A stretch of 64,000 nt of DNA, from positions 13,634,017 to 13,698,016 of the forward strand of contig CM060469.1 in NCBI GenBank assembly GCA_030544235.1, read 5' to 3'. The translations under genes were made by a program, and so were the position numbers. Positions 35,901 through 46,870 of the stretch are shown in pieces. The notes under the pieces are model-generated. The model was given only the letters and a program-made list of their open reading frames with translations. It was not told the DNA's origin and ran no database searches. Every line of letters starts with the position of its first letter. Within the stretch, counting starts at the first letter, position 1. The stretch is from Lepturacanthus savala. Its lineage: Eukaryota > Chordata > Actinopteri > Scombriformes > Trichiuridae.

Positions 35901-36724
35901 ATATGTGGTTGTTTAATTATGGATGTGTTGTACAAAACCCCGGCCTTAAAATTCTGTTCGCTGAGGTGATGGCGGAGTATAAAGAGTTCAGCAGAAGGGA
36001 TATGCAATTTAGTTAACCTTGTGTTCACTTCAGGCACTTCATCACAATTTGATAAAGAGGGTTTCATTTTAACATTGGCTCGCCCCCTCCAGGTTTTCTA
36101 ATAAGAGGAACTGCCTATCAAACCTGCGCTATGATGAAACTGCAGTGCAATAGTGAACGGAGAGGTGTAGGGCAGAGCTATGTGTATCAGTGTGCTTGTT
36201 CAGCACACACAAGCACTCTCGCTCACACACACACACATTCTGCTCTGCAGACCATGTTGTGTTGATGGACTTCCAGAGGGACGGTGTCTCGGGAGGTAAA
36301 GCTGCTGCCCAATGTGAGACAAAAAAAAAAAAAGGAGTAAAGCTGGATTGTGCTGCCACGCTGGAGATAGAATTAAACATAAGCACACACACATACAAAC
36401 ACACAAATCTCTGGAGGAATATGGTGTCACTTCACTCATTCAGCCATGTCTGTGAATCAATTCATCACTTTTTTTTTTTTGTTATCAGTCACTTCAAGCT
36501 GTAGTATATATGTAATCTCGGTTCAGTTAGTGTGTATTCCAATAATGCTTTTCTTTCTCGTTCTGTTTTTTTTTTTTTTTTTGGAGTGGGCGCAGAGAGA
36601 GAAAAACAGGCGGACAAAAAAAAAAAAACAGAGAGAACTGTTGTTGGTTACTGCGGTGCAGTTACTTTTACTTCCAACTGCAAAACTAAAGAAGATCCGG
36701 CAGTTAGAATGAGTTTGTCATTGT
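35901..36724. other. non-coding sequence with CA tracts and homopolymers
   Basis: CA tracts lie at about 36218-36237 and 36384-36403. A12 at about 36321-36332, T10-12 at about 36470-36481, T-run 36567-36582, A-run 36617-36629. Open frames here are products of these runs. Confidence 0.5.
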
Positions 36725-37060
36725 TTAAGGCCCTTTAGGGATTGCGTCTCATAAACCTTTCATAGAGTGTTTCCAGCGAATGTGAGGCATTTTTTAATTC
36801 CAAAGTCTTTGATTCTCTAGAGGAAACCAAGACGCTGGAGCTTGCCACGGCGCGCTTATACTGTATCTGTGCCCGCCATCTGAATTCCCAGGAAACATAA
36901 AAGCACACGCTTTGTTATTCATAACTGTAAGTTTCCATCGGTTGTTTGGCTTTCTCGTCCAATTTATGTGTTCAACTTGTTAGTCAATCAGCGCGGCGCA
37001 CTGGTTACAGATGTTAATGACAGATCAGTTCAGATTGTTATTCTGTACACCATCCAGCAG
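36725..37060. promoter_or_regulatory. candidate conserved enhancer-like block, SOX-type words
   Basis: Contains 'gctttgttattcataactg' and 'gattgttattctg' (both with SOX-type ATTGTT/TTTGTTAT cores), 'ttttttaattcc', 'aacttgttagtcaatcag' and 'gttaatgacagatcag' (a TGACAG TALE core). Unique, with no simple repeat. Function inferred from texture. Confidence 0.28.
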
Positions 37061-38584
37061 TGACTGGCGGCTCCGCACAAGCCCGGACCTCTGGCTCTCT
37101 CTAACTCCCGTGGCAGCGCCAGCCCACCCCTTCCAGCCCACCTTGCACTCCCTCACCGCCAGAGTGGAATCAGCAAAAACAGACCCCCAATCCCTCAGAG
37201 AGGCCAACTCTATTTCATGTCAAGAATAGCAAATGGGCTGTGTGGCGGAAAGTTTGGTTTGCACTTTCCTTCCCCTTTGAAAGAACTAGGTTATAGATTT
37301 GTACCAACAAGGCGCATTTTATAATGTTTTCCAACAGCCGGTGACAAACACAATCAGCATGTCTGAGAATGGCTATTGTTCAGTGTAAAGCATAGAGGCT
37401 TATTCCTCCGTCTAATAGGAAATACATACCCATTAACTAGGGAAAAAAAAACAATTTGTGCTTTCATGCATTTGTTCTGCTTCAGTTCCTGGAAATGCAT
37501 TTACATGCTGAAATATTATTAGAAGCAGGACATACGTACAGTAATTGTAAGGTGATAGATTATCATCCAGCATAAAGAAGATGTAGCTTATTCTCTGTGA
37601 GTTAAAATGAGGTTGCACTGCATTATCCATCTAAGTTACATTAATTTCATCAGGAGCCACCATGCTTTAACACACTCTTTAGTCACACACGTAAACATGT
37701 ATATGGCAGCCACTTACGCATTCACCATTGGACACAATTTTAAAAAATTGGGCTTAGACAAGTGAATGCATGCTGTGTTTATAACAGCAGAGGGTTACGG
37801 TAGAGATGATTTGCTGTACATGTGATGCTTTTCTCATCTCTGAGTAAATCGATGAGGTTGATTAGCTGCTGCTCATTATGACCTGGATGGTGGAGTGAGT
37901 TGAGCCTGGCAGATCTGGCCTCATTTCCCTTCATGTTGCTGCAAATTAAATGGATCCCATGTAGCACTGAAAGCTCAAAGCTTGGCCTTGGTCTTCATCT
38001 GATGAAATGGTACATCTGTTATGGGAAATAGGATGTGTGTGTTGGGTGTATGTGTGCCCATGTGTATGTGTGTGAGAGAGAGAGAGACAGAGAGAGAGAG
38101 GGAGGACGCAATGGAGTGAGCAGAGATGGAAAGAAAGGCAGGGAAAGGGAGGAAGAGTAGGTAAATAGATCAATACAGCCCACTTCACCATGGGCCTACT
38201 GGTGTAAGTAAGTGAGTAAGGGAGGGAGAACGTGAGAAATGACAAGATCATAGCACTGTAAATTCTTCTTCTACACTGGCCGGTGAACAATGTTTCTGTA
38301 GATGTTGAAGACACCTGGAAAGGCCTTAGATCAAAGGATCAATCCTGGAGACAGGGCATTAATATAGTGCTGCATTTTTGCACATTCAAGAGGAAGCAGG
38401 ATCTCTTAGCTTCAACCCGAGGAGCACAGCACCTCTGGGTTCCACAGGGGCAGATGATGTATGAAGTGGCTGTTCAGTTTATGGGTGTAAGGGAAGAAGA
38501 GAGCAAAAAGAGAGAAGTGGAAAGAACAGCAAGCAAAGCAGGGAGAATAAATTGAAAGAGTGGTCCTGTGGCGCTGCATGAACA

Positions 38585-38586
<2 letters not shown>
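37061..38586. other. unique non-coding sequence, purine-rich patch
   Basis: GA-rich tract at about 38060-38160 following a GT-rich stretch. Frames at 37011-37229 and 37946-38314 have no signature. TAAT-containing words near 37500-37660 are scattered. Confidence 0.5.

Positions 38587-38646
<60 letters not shown>
38587..38646. repeat. (GT)30 microsatellite
   Basis: Sixty bases of uninterrupted GT. Confidence 0.98.
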
Positions 38647-38649
<3 letters not shown>

Positions 38650-38793
38650 TTGTTTTTTTCAGCCAGCACAGTGGTCACATCAGCCCATATGGTGCATTTT
38701 TCACACTACATGTAACAGTGCTGTCCACGCTCTAACCTCTACCTACAGCTTCAACATATGCTGAGTAAAAGACATCACAGATTATGCAAATCC

Positions 38794-38817
38794 TTTTTTT
38801 TTTTTTTTTTTTTTTTT
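38794..38817. repeat. T24 homopolymer
   Basis: A T-run, the length of which is likely to be polymorphic or uncertain. Confidence 0.95.
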
Positions 38818-40101
38818 ACACTTTTAGTGACAAGTTTCATCTGTTCCATCCTGTTTGTGCTGAACAGGCTGTTTTTTGGGGGGGCGCTAATGTTTAATAT
38901 CAAAAGTTGTGAAAAGAAACAGTCAACCCACTGCTCTTGGTAGAGGTGAACTTATGAAGCGCACTTACATGAAAAGACAATGGCAGACATTTATCAAGCG
39001 CAGTATTGAGTGTCACAGGGGAAGTGCTGATGTAGGATCACTGACGAGGTCCTTTTCATGTCCTCATTCATAATAAAGAAGGAGGAACGATTTCTGCCTC
39101 AGCACTTTCACTTTTTGTCACGATGCATTGATATTGGCCAAGTTGTCTTTCACAGTTTATTTATTTATTCATTTATTTATTTATTTATTTTTACTGAATT
39201 AAATAATGCTTTTGCCATGTATATATGCTCTTATTTTAAAGGGTTTTAAAATAACTCATGGTTCCATATTGCGTGTATGTAGATTTTTGTGTTTATCTTG
39301 TTTATTGATGAGATAATAAACCAGTTAAACATAAAATAATACTTAAAGATGACTTTTATAAAAAAAAAAAAAAAAAGGCTAAAATGTTGCATTTCCCAAT
39401 CTGGTCTTTAGAGTTGATTGATTAACCTGCAGCACACCTCTCATGGTTGTATGTATTTATATTTCATTGTATCTTCTTCTCTCTGCCTCTCTCTCTCTCT
39501 CGCTCTCATATTGACAAATGCACACATAGAATGCAAAACCAACCAGAATTAGCAAGCCCATAATGATTAGGCACTGGGAACTACGGGGCGAGCAGAGATC
39601 CGGATTGAACTCCATTAGCGCTGAACCGAGAAACCCTGAGTATGACTCTCACCTGCTTGCTTTGAGACCCCCCAAATAGGCCCACATCTCCAATTCCCTG
39701 ATAAACATGCACACACACACGCACACACACAAACACACACTCACACATACACAGAAACATACACACACAAGCGCTGTAACCCTCAACTCTGACCCGACTA
39801 AGCTAACAGGATGTGTTGTGCATCCATAAACATGAATTCCATCTACAGAGAATAAACAGATACACGGATATGCATGCACAACACAGGGCGTAGCTTTCCA
39901 TGTTATGCTCAGATGCTAGCCTTTCAATCACAGCATTCAGGCCACGGATGAAGTGTTTTTACCCAAATGGATAGGAAATGAAAATAAATTTGTTTTGCAA
40001 CTGGAGAGTTCTACTTCCTATGGTGAAAATTTGGAACACTAATGAAAGTCAGGGCAGCATCTCGTGTTGCCATTGTCAGTACAGAATGGGTGATGTCATG
40101 G
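38818..40101. other. non-coding sequence with several simple repeats
   Basis: (TTTA)n-like tract at 39158-39192, A17 at 39360-39376, (CT)n at 39480-39507, and an interrupted (CA)n at 39709-39769. The minus frames at 39581-39879 are CA-repeat products. No gene. Confidence 0.6.
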
Positions 40102-40143
40102 GTGTGTGTGTGTGTGCGTGTGTGTGAGAGAGAAAGAGAGAGG
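40102..40143. repeat. (GT)n followed by (GA)n
   Basis: GT run with one GC step running directly into GAGAGAAAGAGAG. Confidence 0.9.
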
Positions 40144-40559
40144 AGACGGAAGCGAGAGAGCGGAGGAAGATGAGACAGTTATGTGCGGCATATTATGCAC
40201 AACTGTAAGAACCAAATCAAGCAGCAAAGCCAATGAGTGGTAGCCGTCTTCAGGGAGAAACAGTCATTTGCATGGCATTTAGTGGAGAGGCAAAATGACA
40301 GCTAACCACTTCACAACATGCTCTCAGACTACCGAACCTGCATAAAACCCGCTTATTAACACCATTCAAACTTTTGTTTTTCTTTCGGAATTCATAATAC
40401 AGTCTCATCACTGGTGCAGAGCTCCCTTTGCCTTCCTGAACTCATTACAAAGTGATTCATTACATAAAGCAACTTATTGTTTTCATGAAATGGTGCTAAT
40501 CAGAAACCAGGATGCGAGGTTCTATAAAACATAGTGTAAACCTGGATTAATAGAATTTT

Positions 40560-40990
40560 TTGGCCACTTGGGAGCATCACGTGTTCGCAAACAGTGGCCT
40601 ATTTTCACATCCAGCCCACATAGAGCAACATTAACATTTATTTGGAGTCATGTTTCTGGTCACCTGATGAATGGTCCGATATTCAGTCTCCTTTTAGCTC
40701 TGTTCTGGCTTCCACCAACTCTTGGGGGAAATCTCCAGTTGTGTAACTGCTCCACTATGTTCACCAGCTAGTCACGAACACTTTCTGCCATTTGGTGGAG
40801 TGTTAGAACTTTTTTCTTCTTCTTCTTTTGCTTAAAACAGCTGCCTGATTCGTCTGGAAATGACTCTAATGAGGGTAGAGGGGGAATCGAAACAGTGAAG
40901 CTGTGTGGGCCATAAAACCTAAACAATGGCATGCAACACACTAACGCTGTAGAGTTGTGGGGAACTGTAAAGTCTGGTGATAATTATCTG
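40560..40990 (+). repeat. probable teleost dispersed repeat
   Basis: The phrase order 'ttaacatttatttggagtca', 'ggtcacctgatgaatggtcc', 'aactcttgggggaaatctcc', 'actatgttcaccagctagtc', 'tctggaaatgactctaatga' and 'ctggtgataattatctgtgg' is one I recall from dispersed perciform repeats. No terminal repeats were located. The family name is not known to me. Confidence 0.5.
40787..40798 (+). promoter_or_regulatory. near-consensus CTCF core inside a repeat
   Basis: 'gccatttggtgg' agrees with the CTCF core GCCMYCTRSTGG at 11 of 12 positions (T for C at position 6). It lies within a dispersed-repeat-like sequence, so it may be one of many such copies. Binding is not demonstrated. Confidence 0.25.
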
Positions 40991-41880
40991 TGGATTTGTA
41001 ACTATGTGCAACATCCTGTTCTAATTATATAGTTTTTCATCTTTTGTTTCAGTGATTATTTAAAAAATACCCATCTGTGCCACTGGAAAAAAATGTTCAT
41101 AAATAAAATTATATGTGTTGATTCTGCAAAGCAATACAATATTGTCAGAAAATAAATAACCTAATGGTGGTCATATTTGCTTATAGCATTAAAACTGACA
41201 AAAGCGGGTATGCCTTTGTCAAGTGTTTCCCAGTGGTACAAAATGTGACTAAAAAACAGAAGACTGAGCTTTTTAATTAACGGTTGTTACTTTGCTCATG
41301 CATCTACCTCCATGACACTGCTTTACATTTAAAATCATATTTTCAGACCTAGCATTGTGCGACCTGTGCAGCTGTAGATATGAATAATTCACCATACATA
41401 CATTCACACATAAGCATTGATCCCATGTTAATGACTGCCACCGTCCTTCCAGGGACTTCCCAGTCCAATTCCCGTTGCTGCCTATGTCTCTTCAGGCAGA
41501 TAGCACTGATAAAGAAAGAGTATCACTCAGCCCTCTCATCTCGACTTCATCATCTTCTAATGCCTTTGAATGAATCCAAATTCATGAGGAGCACGGGACT
41601 ACATTTTGTAAGTTATTCAATTAACTAATGAGAAACATTGTCTTGTTAATAACTGATCGAGGATCATCATTAAAGCATAATCTAACAGCGACGTTACTCC
41701 CTCTCCGCCCATTCCCCTCGAACTGATCCTTATATGCCAAGTGGCACAGCCATTGTGGCGCAGTGGCTTCCAAACCGTTTCATCGAGAATTTTCATCCGA
41801 ACGCAAGACCAACCTGGAAGATTGTGATTGATGTCGCAGACGCGGAGAACAATCAAGGATCCCCGATTTGTAACAAACCT
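40991..41880. other. unique AT-rich non-coding sequence
   Basis: Frames at 41380-41628 and 41617-41856 are unrecognised. No repeats of note. Confidence 0.5.
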
Positions 41881-41884
41881 CAGT

Positions 41885-42260
41885 AAGGCCGTTTTAAAGT
41901 GTGCTTAATGATGTATACCCCTTTTTGTTTTGCATATTTATTTGATATTCATGAAGTGTCCAGGCACTGACTTGACATGCGTCTCCATGGTGATAAATTA
42001 TGGAGAGGTCTTTTCAGTGAGGCAGTTGAAAAGCAACTCCATTAATAATGAACAAGTCTGTGTACTCTTATAATTGTGTTATTTTCCCTGGAAAGTTGAA
42101 TGCACCAGCTTTCAATCTGGCATTGTTGGCCTTTGATATGTGGACACTGGCCAGCACTTAGGAGCATGTTCTTTAAATGGGGCCATTTGGTGTAACTTTC
42201 AGACATGATTAGGGATTCATCAAATTGCTTCTCGCTGGTGTTTTAGTGCGGCGCTTGTAC
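41885..42260. promoter_or_regulatory. candidate conserved enhancer-like block
   Basis: Unique sequence with 'gcttaatgatg', 'ttgcatatttatttgatatt', 'ggtgataaattatgg', 'ccattaataatgaac', 'cttataattgtg' and 'catgattagggatt'. No simple repeats. Similar in texture to the blocks at 27690 and 13985. Conservation untested. Confidence 0.28.
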
Positions 42261-44658
42261 AAACTAACCGACTTTGCTTGAACAGACTCGGGTTTTGTTT
42301 GTCACTAGCGTGCTGGCGTGTTTTACTCATCCATCTGAATGTGCTTATATTGCACACAAAAGGATAGAAAATGCTTTCTGGTCGCTTGTTTTGAAATTCT
42401 GGTCTTTTCTTCCCAACAAGATTACCCCCTTCGATCATATGCCAACCCTTGCCCTATTGTGAGCACTAAGCCCTAATTTTAAAACCCTTGGAATAATTCT
42501 GATTCTCAGAAACACTGGAGCACATTAGCCGAGTTTTGCCAGCATGCGCCACCGTGAAATACCAGTAGTTTCATCGGCTAGAGGTACAGGGACCCGTTTT
42601 CCAACCGAGTGGCTCGAGAGCTGGTTTGGTGAGGGGATTGGAGAGGACATGTGTAATGTGTGTGAAAGGATGTCCTGTTGTGAGAGAGCCAGCCTCATCT
42701 GTGCCAGTACCCTACCTCTCCCTCTGCCGCCCCTGCTACCGCCACCACACCACACACCCCCCCTCCCCTCTTCTTTTTCTCTTCCTCTTTGTCTCACTTT
42801 CACTCTCTCGCGTCTTTCTGTCTCTGTAATATCTCCCCTTTCATTTTAACACACAGACGAAGCAACTAAAACACACACTCGCTGCCCGATGTCTCACTCA
42901 AGTGCAAACACACACCCACACAATCTGTCTCCTCTCTCTCTCTCTGTGTCTCTCTCTCTCAATCCTTTTCCTCCTCTTTTCTCTCATCCTCAGTCAATTA
43001 TACAGATGTCTAATGCTTTCTCCCTGCTGTAAGGAGCGGACGGAGCATCTATCATCCTCGGGGGGATGGTGACGAAGGTGGTGGGGGGGTGCGAGCCCCA
43101 CGCTTTGCTCTGCAGCAGAACACTCATTCCTCTGGGCTGGAAGGACGCCAGTCGACTGGGGATCAAACCTTGGCCCTCGGCCCGGCAGCAGGCTTCCACA
43201 GCTCCCTCCCTCCACCACCAGATCTGGGCCACTTCCATGTGGGCCAGCAGCAGCAGGCAGCTTTTTTTTCTTTTTTTCTTTCTTTTTCTTTTTTTTTTTT
43301 TTTTGCTGGTATCTAATCTGTTGTTTGTTCTTGCGAGTGTGCTGTCGATGAGCAGAGAAGGATGTTGGGGAGGAAATAGAGGGGAGAAACATGCCGGCAT
43401 CAGAGATACCAGCGGAGCCTCTGTGACCTAAAGGTGATGTTTGCCAATCAGATTTCTGGGGATTGAATCAGTAGGACGCGACATACAGGACACATACAAG
43501 CACCGTGGGGGTGTGCATGCTCCACGGTTCCATCCAGCCTGTGACGTTAAAACATTTTTAACATGGCGTTTTGTAGCCAGTCAGGTTTTTTTTTCCTCCA
43601 TATTATACCGACCAAACAGGTTAGAGGAGCGCAGTAACAATCCCATTCTCCCCACTGCAAACAAAGCAGCCAGAAAGAAAATTGTTGGGTGAGTTCAGGC
43701 CAGCTGACAAGAGACTGAAAAGCTGCTTTTAAAACAACCTTCAATTTCTTCGCTGGAAAACCAGAAATAAGGCAGAGAAGCAAAACGCGTATAAAAGAAC
43801 CTCACCTCATCAATATCTTAGCCAAGTCGCGAGAGGTGCAAGAGGAACGGGTCGAGTTCATAATCAAAACAGACTCAATATTTCATCACTGTGCAGGTAC
43901 AGTTTTGCCTGGCTTGGCCAATTCTGCTGACTGAGAAACTCAAGCGTTCAGAGTTGTGATGGTAACGTTGAGAAGCAGGATTCTTTCAGTCGAAACACTA
44001 GAGGCCTCTTGGGGCCCGTGATGCTTTACGGAAATTGTTCAGCCTCCTTGGATTTAGATCCGATGTATAAAGGAAAAAAAAAACATATTAACGGATAAAT
44101 TATGCAGCATAAAAAGATTTGCGGGATGTATTAACTGTCAAAACATATTATGTTCGCATCCACCAGCAGAAATACTGAATGCTGCACGTCATGTAAAACA
44201 TCCATTTAGCAAACTTCCTATACTGAACAACAAAACTATAGGAACCTAAACTATATCACGCTGTACACTGCAACTACTGAGATATACTGAGTGGTCCACA
44301 TTCCGAAAGGTCAGGAGGTAACAAGTGAAACTGGATGCTATGCCTGTGTGGGTGAATATAGGAGTGTGTGTAATCGATACACACATGCAGTAACCATGGC
44401 CTGTTGGAAACATTCCTGCCTTAGGGTGAGTAAGAAAGGAAAACTACATAGTGTAAAGGTGGGAAGGGGCTGTGCGGTTGATAGTGATACGTGATAGTGA
44501 TGGCAGCGTTGGGGGGGTGGGGGGGCACCAGGGCTCTTAAGGGGATTTAGTATTTTTTTTTTGCCACCTTCTGTTTAAAGCTATATGTATCTACAAAAGG
44601 TATGAACTGAAATGAAAACATGTGGCCAAAGCTGAATAATAGTAAATGCGTAAATAGT
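42261..44658. other. unique non-coding sequence with pyrimidine tracts
   Basis: C/T-rich sequence at about 42710-42990, including (CT)n at 42930-42960. A T/C-rich tract of 44 bases at 43261-43304 generates opposing Lys- and Phe-rich frames (42990-43431) that are not genes. G-rich patch at about 44509-44527. No supported gene. Confidence 0.5.
43261..43304. repeat. poly-pyrimidine (T-rich) tract
   Basis: Forty-four consecutive T or C bases. Length uncertain. Confidence 0.9.
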
Positions 44659-45120
44659 CTAGAATACATTTTTAGACATGTTTTTCAAAGAAATATCTCC
44701 ATATCTCCGGTAAGCATACAATGTGATGGGGTCAATGTGCTCCACGATCCTCCGAAAGCCGATGTCTTCACCAACAATAAACGGTTGATCATCCAAAGCC
44801 ATGAAGTCCATTTCCTTCTTTGCGATTCCGTTTGCTTTGGTTCTGTCCTTTGGGAACTTTTTGGACTCTTCAAAGACGTCGGGCATTGATGGAGCGGGCG
44901 TGCTGTGGCCAGCTTTCCTTTTAGCTGCCGCAGTTGTCCCTCTCGTACTCAGCATGCCGGTCAGGGTGTTTTTGGCCTTTAAATGACAAATTAAAGCAGT
45001 AGTTGTAAAGTTCTTCACAGAGGAACCAGCTCTAGATAGTTTGGCAGGACGCTCATTACGGACTGCTATTCTATTCTCGCACTCCAACACTTTAAAATAT
45101 CTCCACACTGCTGATGTTTT
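44659..45120 (-). pseudogene. truncated hAT transposase, BED-finger (ZBED-like) N-terminus
   Basis: The minus-strand frame encodes about 150 residues matching the N-terminus of ZBED1/ZBED4-like hAT transposases. It starts SAVWRYFKV (BED domain tryptophan/aromatic start). It then has SSVKNFTTTALICHLKAKN in the finger, a TPAPSMPDVFEESKKFPKD linker, and the start of the transposase core (MDFMALDDQPFIVGEDIGFR, then EHIDP..RRY..DISL). In intact relatives BED fingers bind zinc by a CxxC pair and an H..H pair. Here the two CxxC positions read Arg (V-R-N-E-R, both codons cgt) and the last ligand is Asn, so three of four ligands are lost. The frame stops soon after DISL; the catalytic RNase-H and dimerisation regions are absent nearby. 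The initiator position reads gtg, so the start is not real. Likely a dead fragment, though the frame is still open. Confidence 0.75.
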
Positions 45121-46609
45121 AACGAAGGCACCAGATCACTTCATCATACGCTTTACTTAACCTTACTTTTCAATCACTCCATCGAAGGCCAAACATGATA
45201 TTTTTTTTTTGCAATTTTCAGCTGAATTTATTAATTTGCCGAATATCCAGTGTAACCTTAATCTACAATAAAGAAAAATAGAAATCTAATAAAATTATTG
45301 GGAGAGATACATGTGACTATTGCTTAAGAGGAGAGAGTGTGAGAGAGAGGGAGTCATTCATAAATTAATATAATAAAATATTTGGAGGTCTGCTAGTGCT
45401 CCGTTCTTCTCCGAGTGCTCTGATTAATAAATGTATTCCTTGATTTTGAAACAGTAGCCTTCTGCCGTCGGTGGGGTTTTTTTGCCTTTCTGGGGCTTTT
45501 GCATGGTTCAATCAATGAATTTATAATATTCTATAAAAAAAAAAAAAGAAATATTCCCCCTTCGTAATTTTTCACATGCCCCTCAAACACATTCATCCTG
45601 GCACCCAGCCTGAGTTTGGGTACATTATAACCTCTGCCTATATGTACTCAGCCTCTGTGTGTGCACTCGTAGGCAATGTAACTGCACTGAATGTGCATGG
45701 GGAAATGGCAATTCCCAGCTGTCGTCCTGACCTGCAGGTTAGCCGCTGTACTTCTGCCTGACCGGCTGTAAAATTAGGAGCAAACAAGGTGCTCTTTAAA
45801 AACAAGGGCTAGCATCCAAAGCTGTGTCTCTCTGGGGTGAATAATTCATATTAAAAACATCACTCACAAAAGCACTAAAAATATGCCCAGGGCTCTGAAG
45901 ACTCAACAATGTGCCAAGCTGAGCAAGGCTTGCATAAAATGCACACGTAGTGAAGGAGGAACAATCCTCTCACTCGGAGGTGTGTTGGTATAAGTAGATA
46001 ATGAAAAAAATGATCCTTCTGCAGCTAAAAAACAATCCTGTTCTAGAAGTAAGCGCACACAGTAATAGAGTTGAATTTCCTCATGTTGAATTTTTTTTTT
46101 TTATCATTTCAAATTGGATATACTCTTGATATATTCTTAACTAAAGCGGGTCACTGAGCTTGGAGTGACTATTACTCAATGAGTCACACTAAAATTAGCT
46201 TTTTTTTTTTTTTTTTTTTACAGCAGCGTGCCTTTTCAATCTCATTTTAAACAGATGCCACGGGCTTTGCAGTGCACCCAAGAAAATAAAGCAGCTCTTA
46301 TTTTCCCTCTGAAGAACATACTCGGAGTAATAGCAGACAGGGGGGAAATGTTGATCTCACAACAATCCCTCTTTGTGTATAATACAGCTTTACCACTTGC
46401 AAATAGATGAGGTTTGAATCAGCAAAATGTTCAGAGAACAATTGCAGTAAGATAATAGGGCTTTGGTAAGTCCAAATATGAATCATGCATAAAAGCAAAA
46501 AAATACACCTCGACCATTCATTCTGGTTAGAGCCCATGAGTTAGTATTGTACTTTACAGATACTATATGTAGCTTTCAGTGCCCCAGTAAAATAGGTCAA
46601 TAGATTTTG
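45121..46609. other. unique non-coding sequence with homopolymers
   Basis: T-run 45201-45210, A-run at about 45535-45547, T-runs 46091-46101 and 46199-46219. The parts 45370-45520 and 45780-45960 are CNE-like in texture ('gattaataaatg', 'gaataattcatattaaaaac') but lack a clear cluster. No gene; the other side of the transposase fragment holds no further transposase homology that I can see. Confidence 0.45.
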
Positions 46610-46870
46610 TGTGCGTCTAATCTCTGATCAGATGGTGTTCTCATCCAGGGCTATTAATGTGCTGATCCACTAATTGGGAGAGCTTGCTCTCTTAATGCAA
46701 TGGCCTTCTAAATGTGTCCGTCTCAGTAATTTAATAATGGCCATTTCATGCTACTCTGACTTTTCAAACAGCTTGCTCGGGGCAGCTACAGGGACCGGTT
46801 ATTGATTGAAACTCCTCGGCCGCCTGGGCTAAGGCTGTGGGTGAGAGAGGCTGATCAGCCTGCTTCCCAG
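46610..46870. promoter_or_regulatory. candidate conserved enhancer-like block
   Basis: Contains 'gtctaatctctgatcagatg', 'ctattaatgtg', 'ccactaattgggag', 'cttaatgcaatggcc', 'gtaatttaataatggccatt' and 'ggttattgattgaaac' (a TGATTGA Pbx/Hox-like word). Unique and without simple repeats. Function inferred from motif density. Confidence 0.33.

Noticed and set aside
43130..43200. B-box-like word 'ggggatcaaacc' suggesting a SINE or tRNA
   Set aside because: Orientation and spacing do not give an A-box partner; surrounding sequence is ordinary GC-rich DNA.
42990..43431. Opposing 121-136-codon frames
   Set aside because: Held open by the 44-base T/C tract, giving poly-Lys on one strand and poly-Phe on the other.
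45300..45330. 'tattgcttaag' resembling the start of miR-137
   Set aside because: Only the first 11 or so bases agree and there is no hairpin partner.
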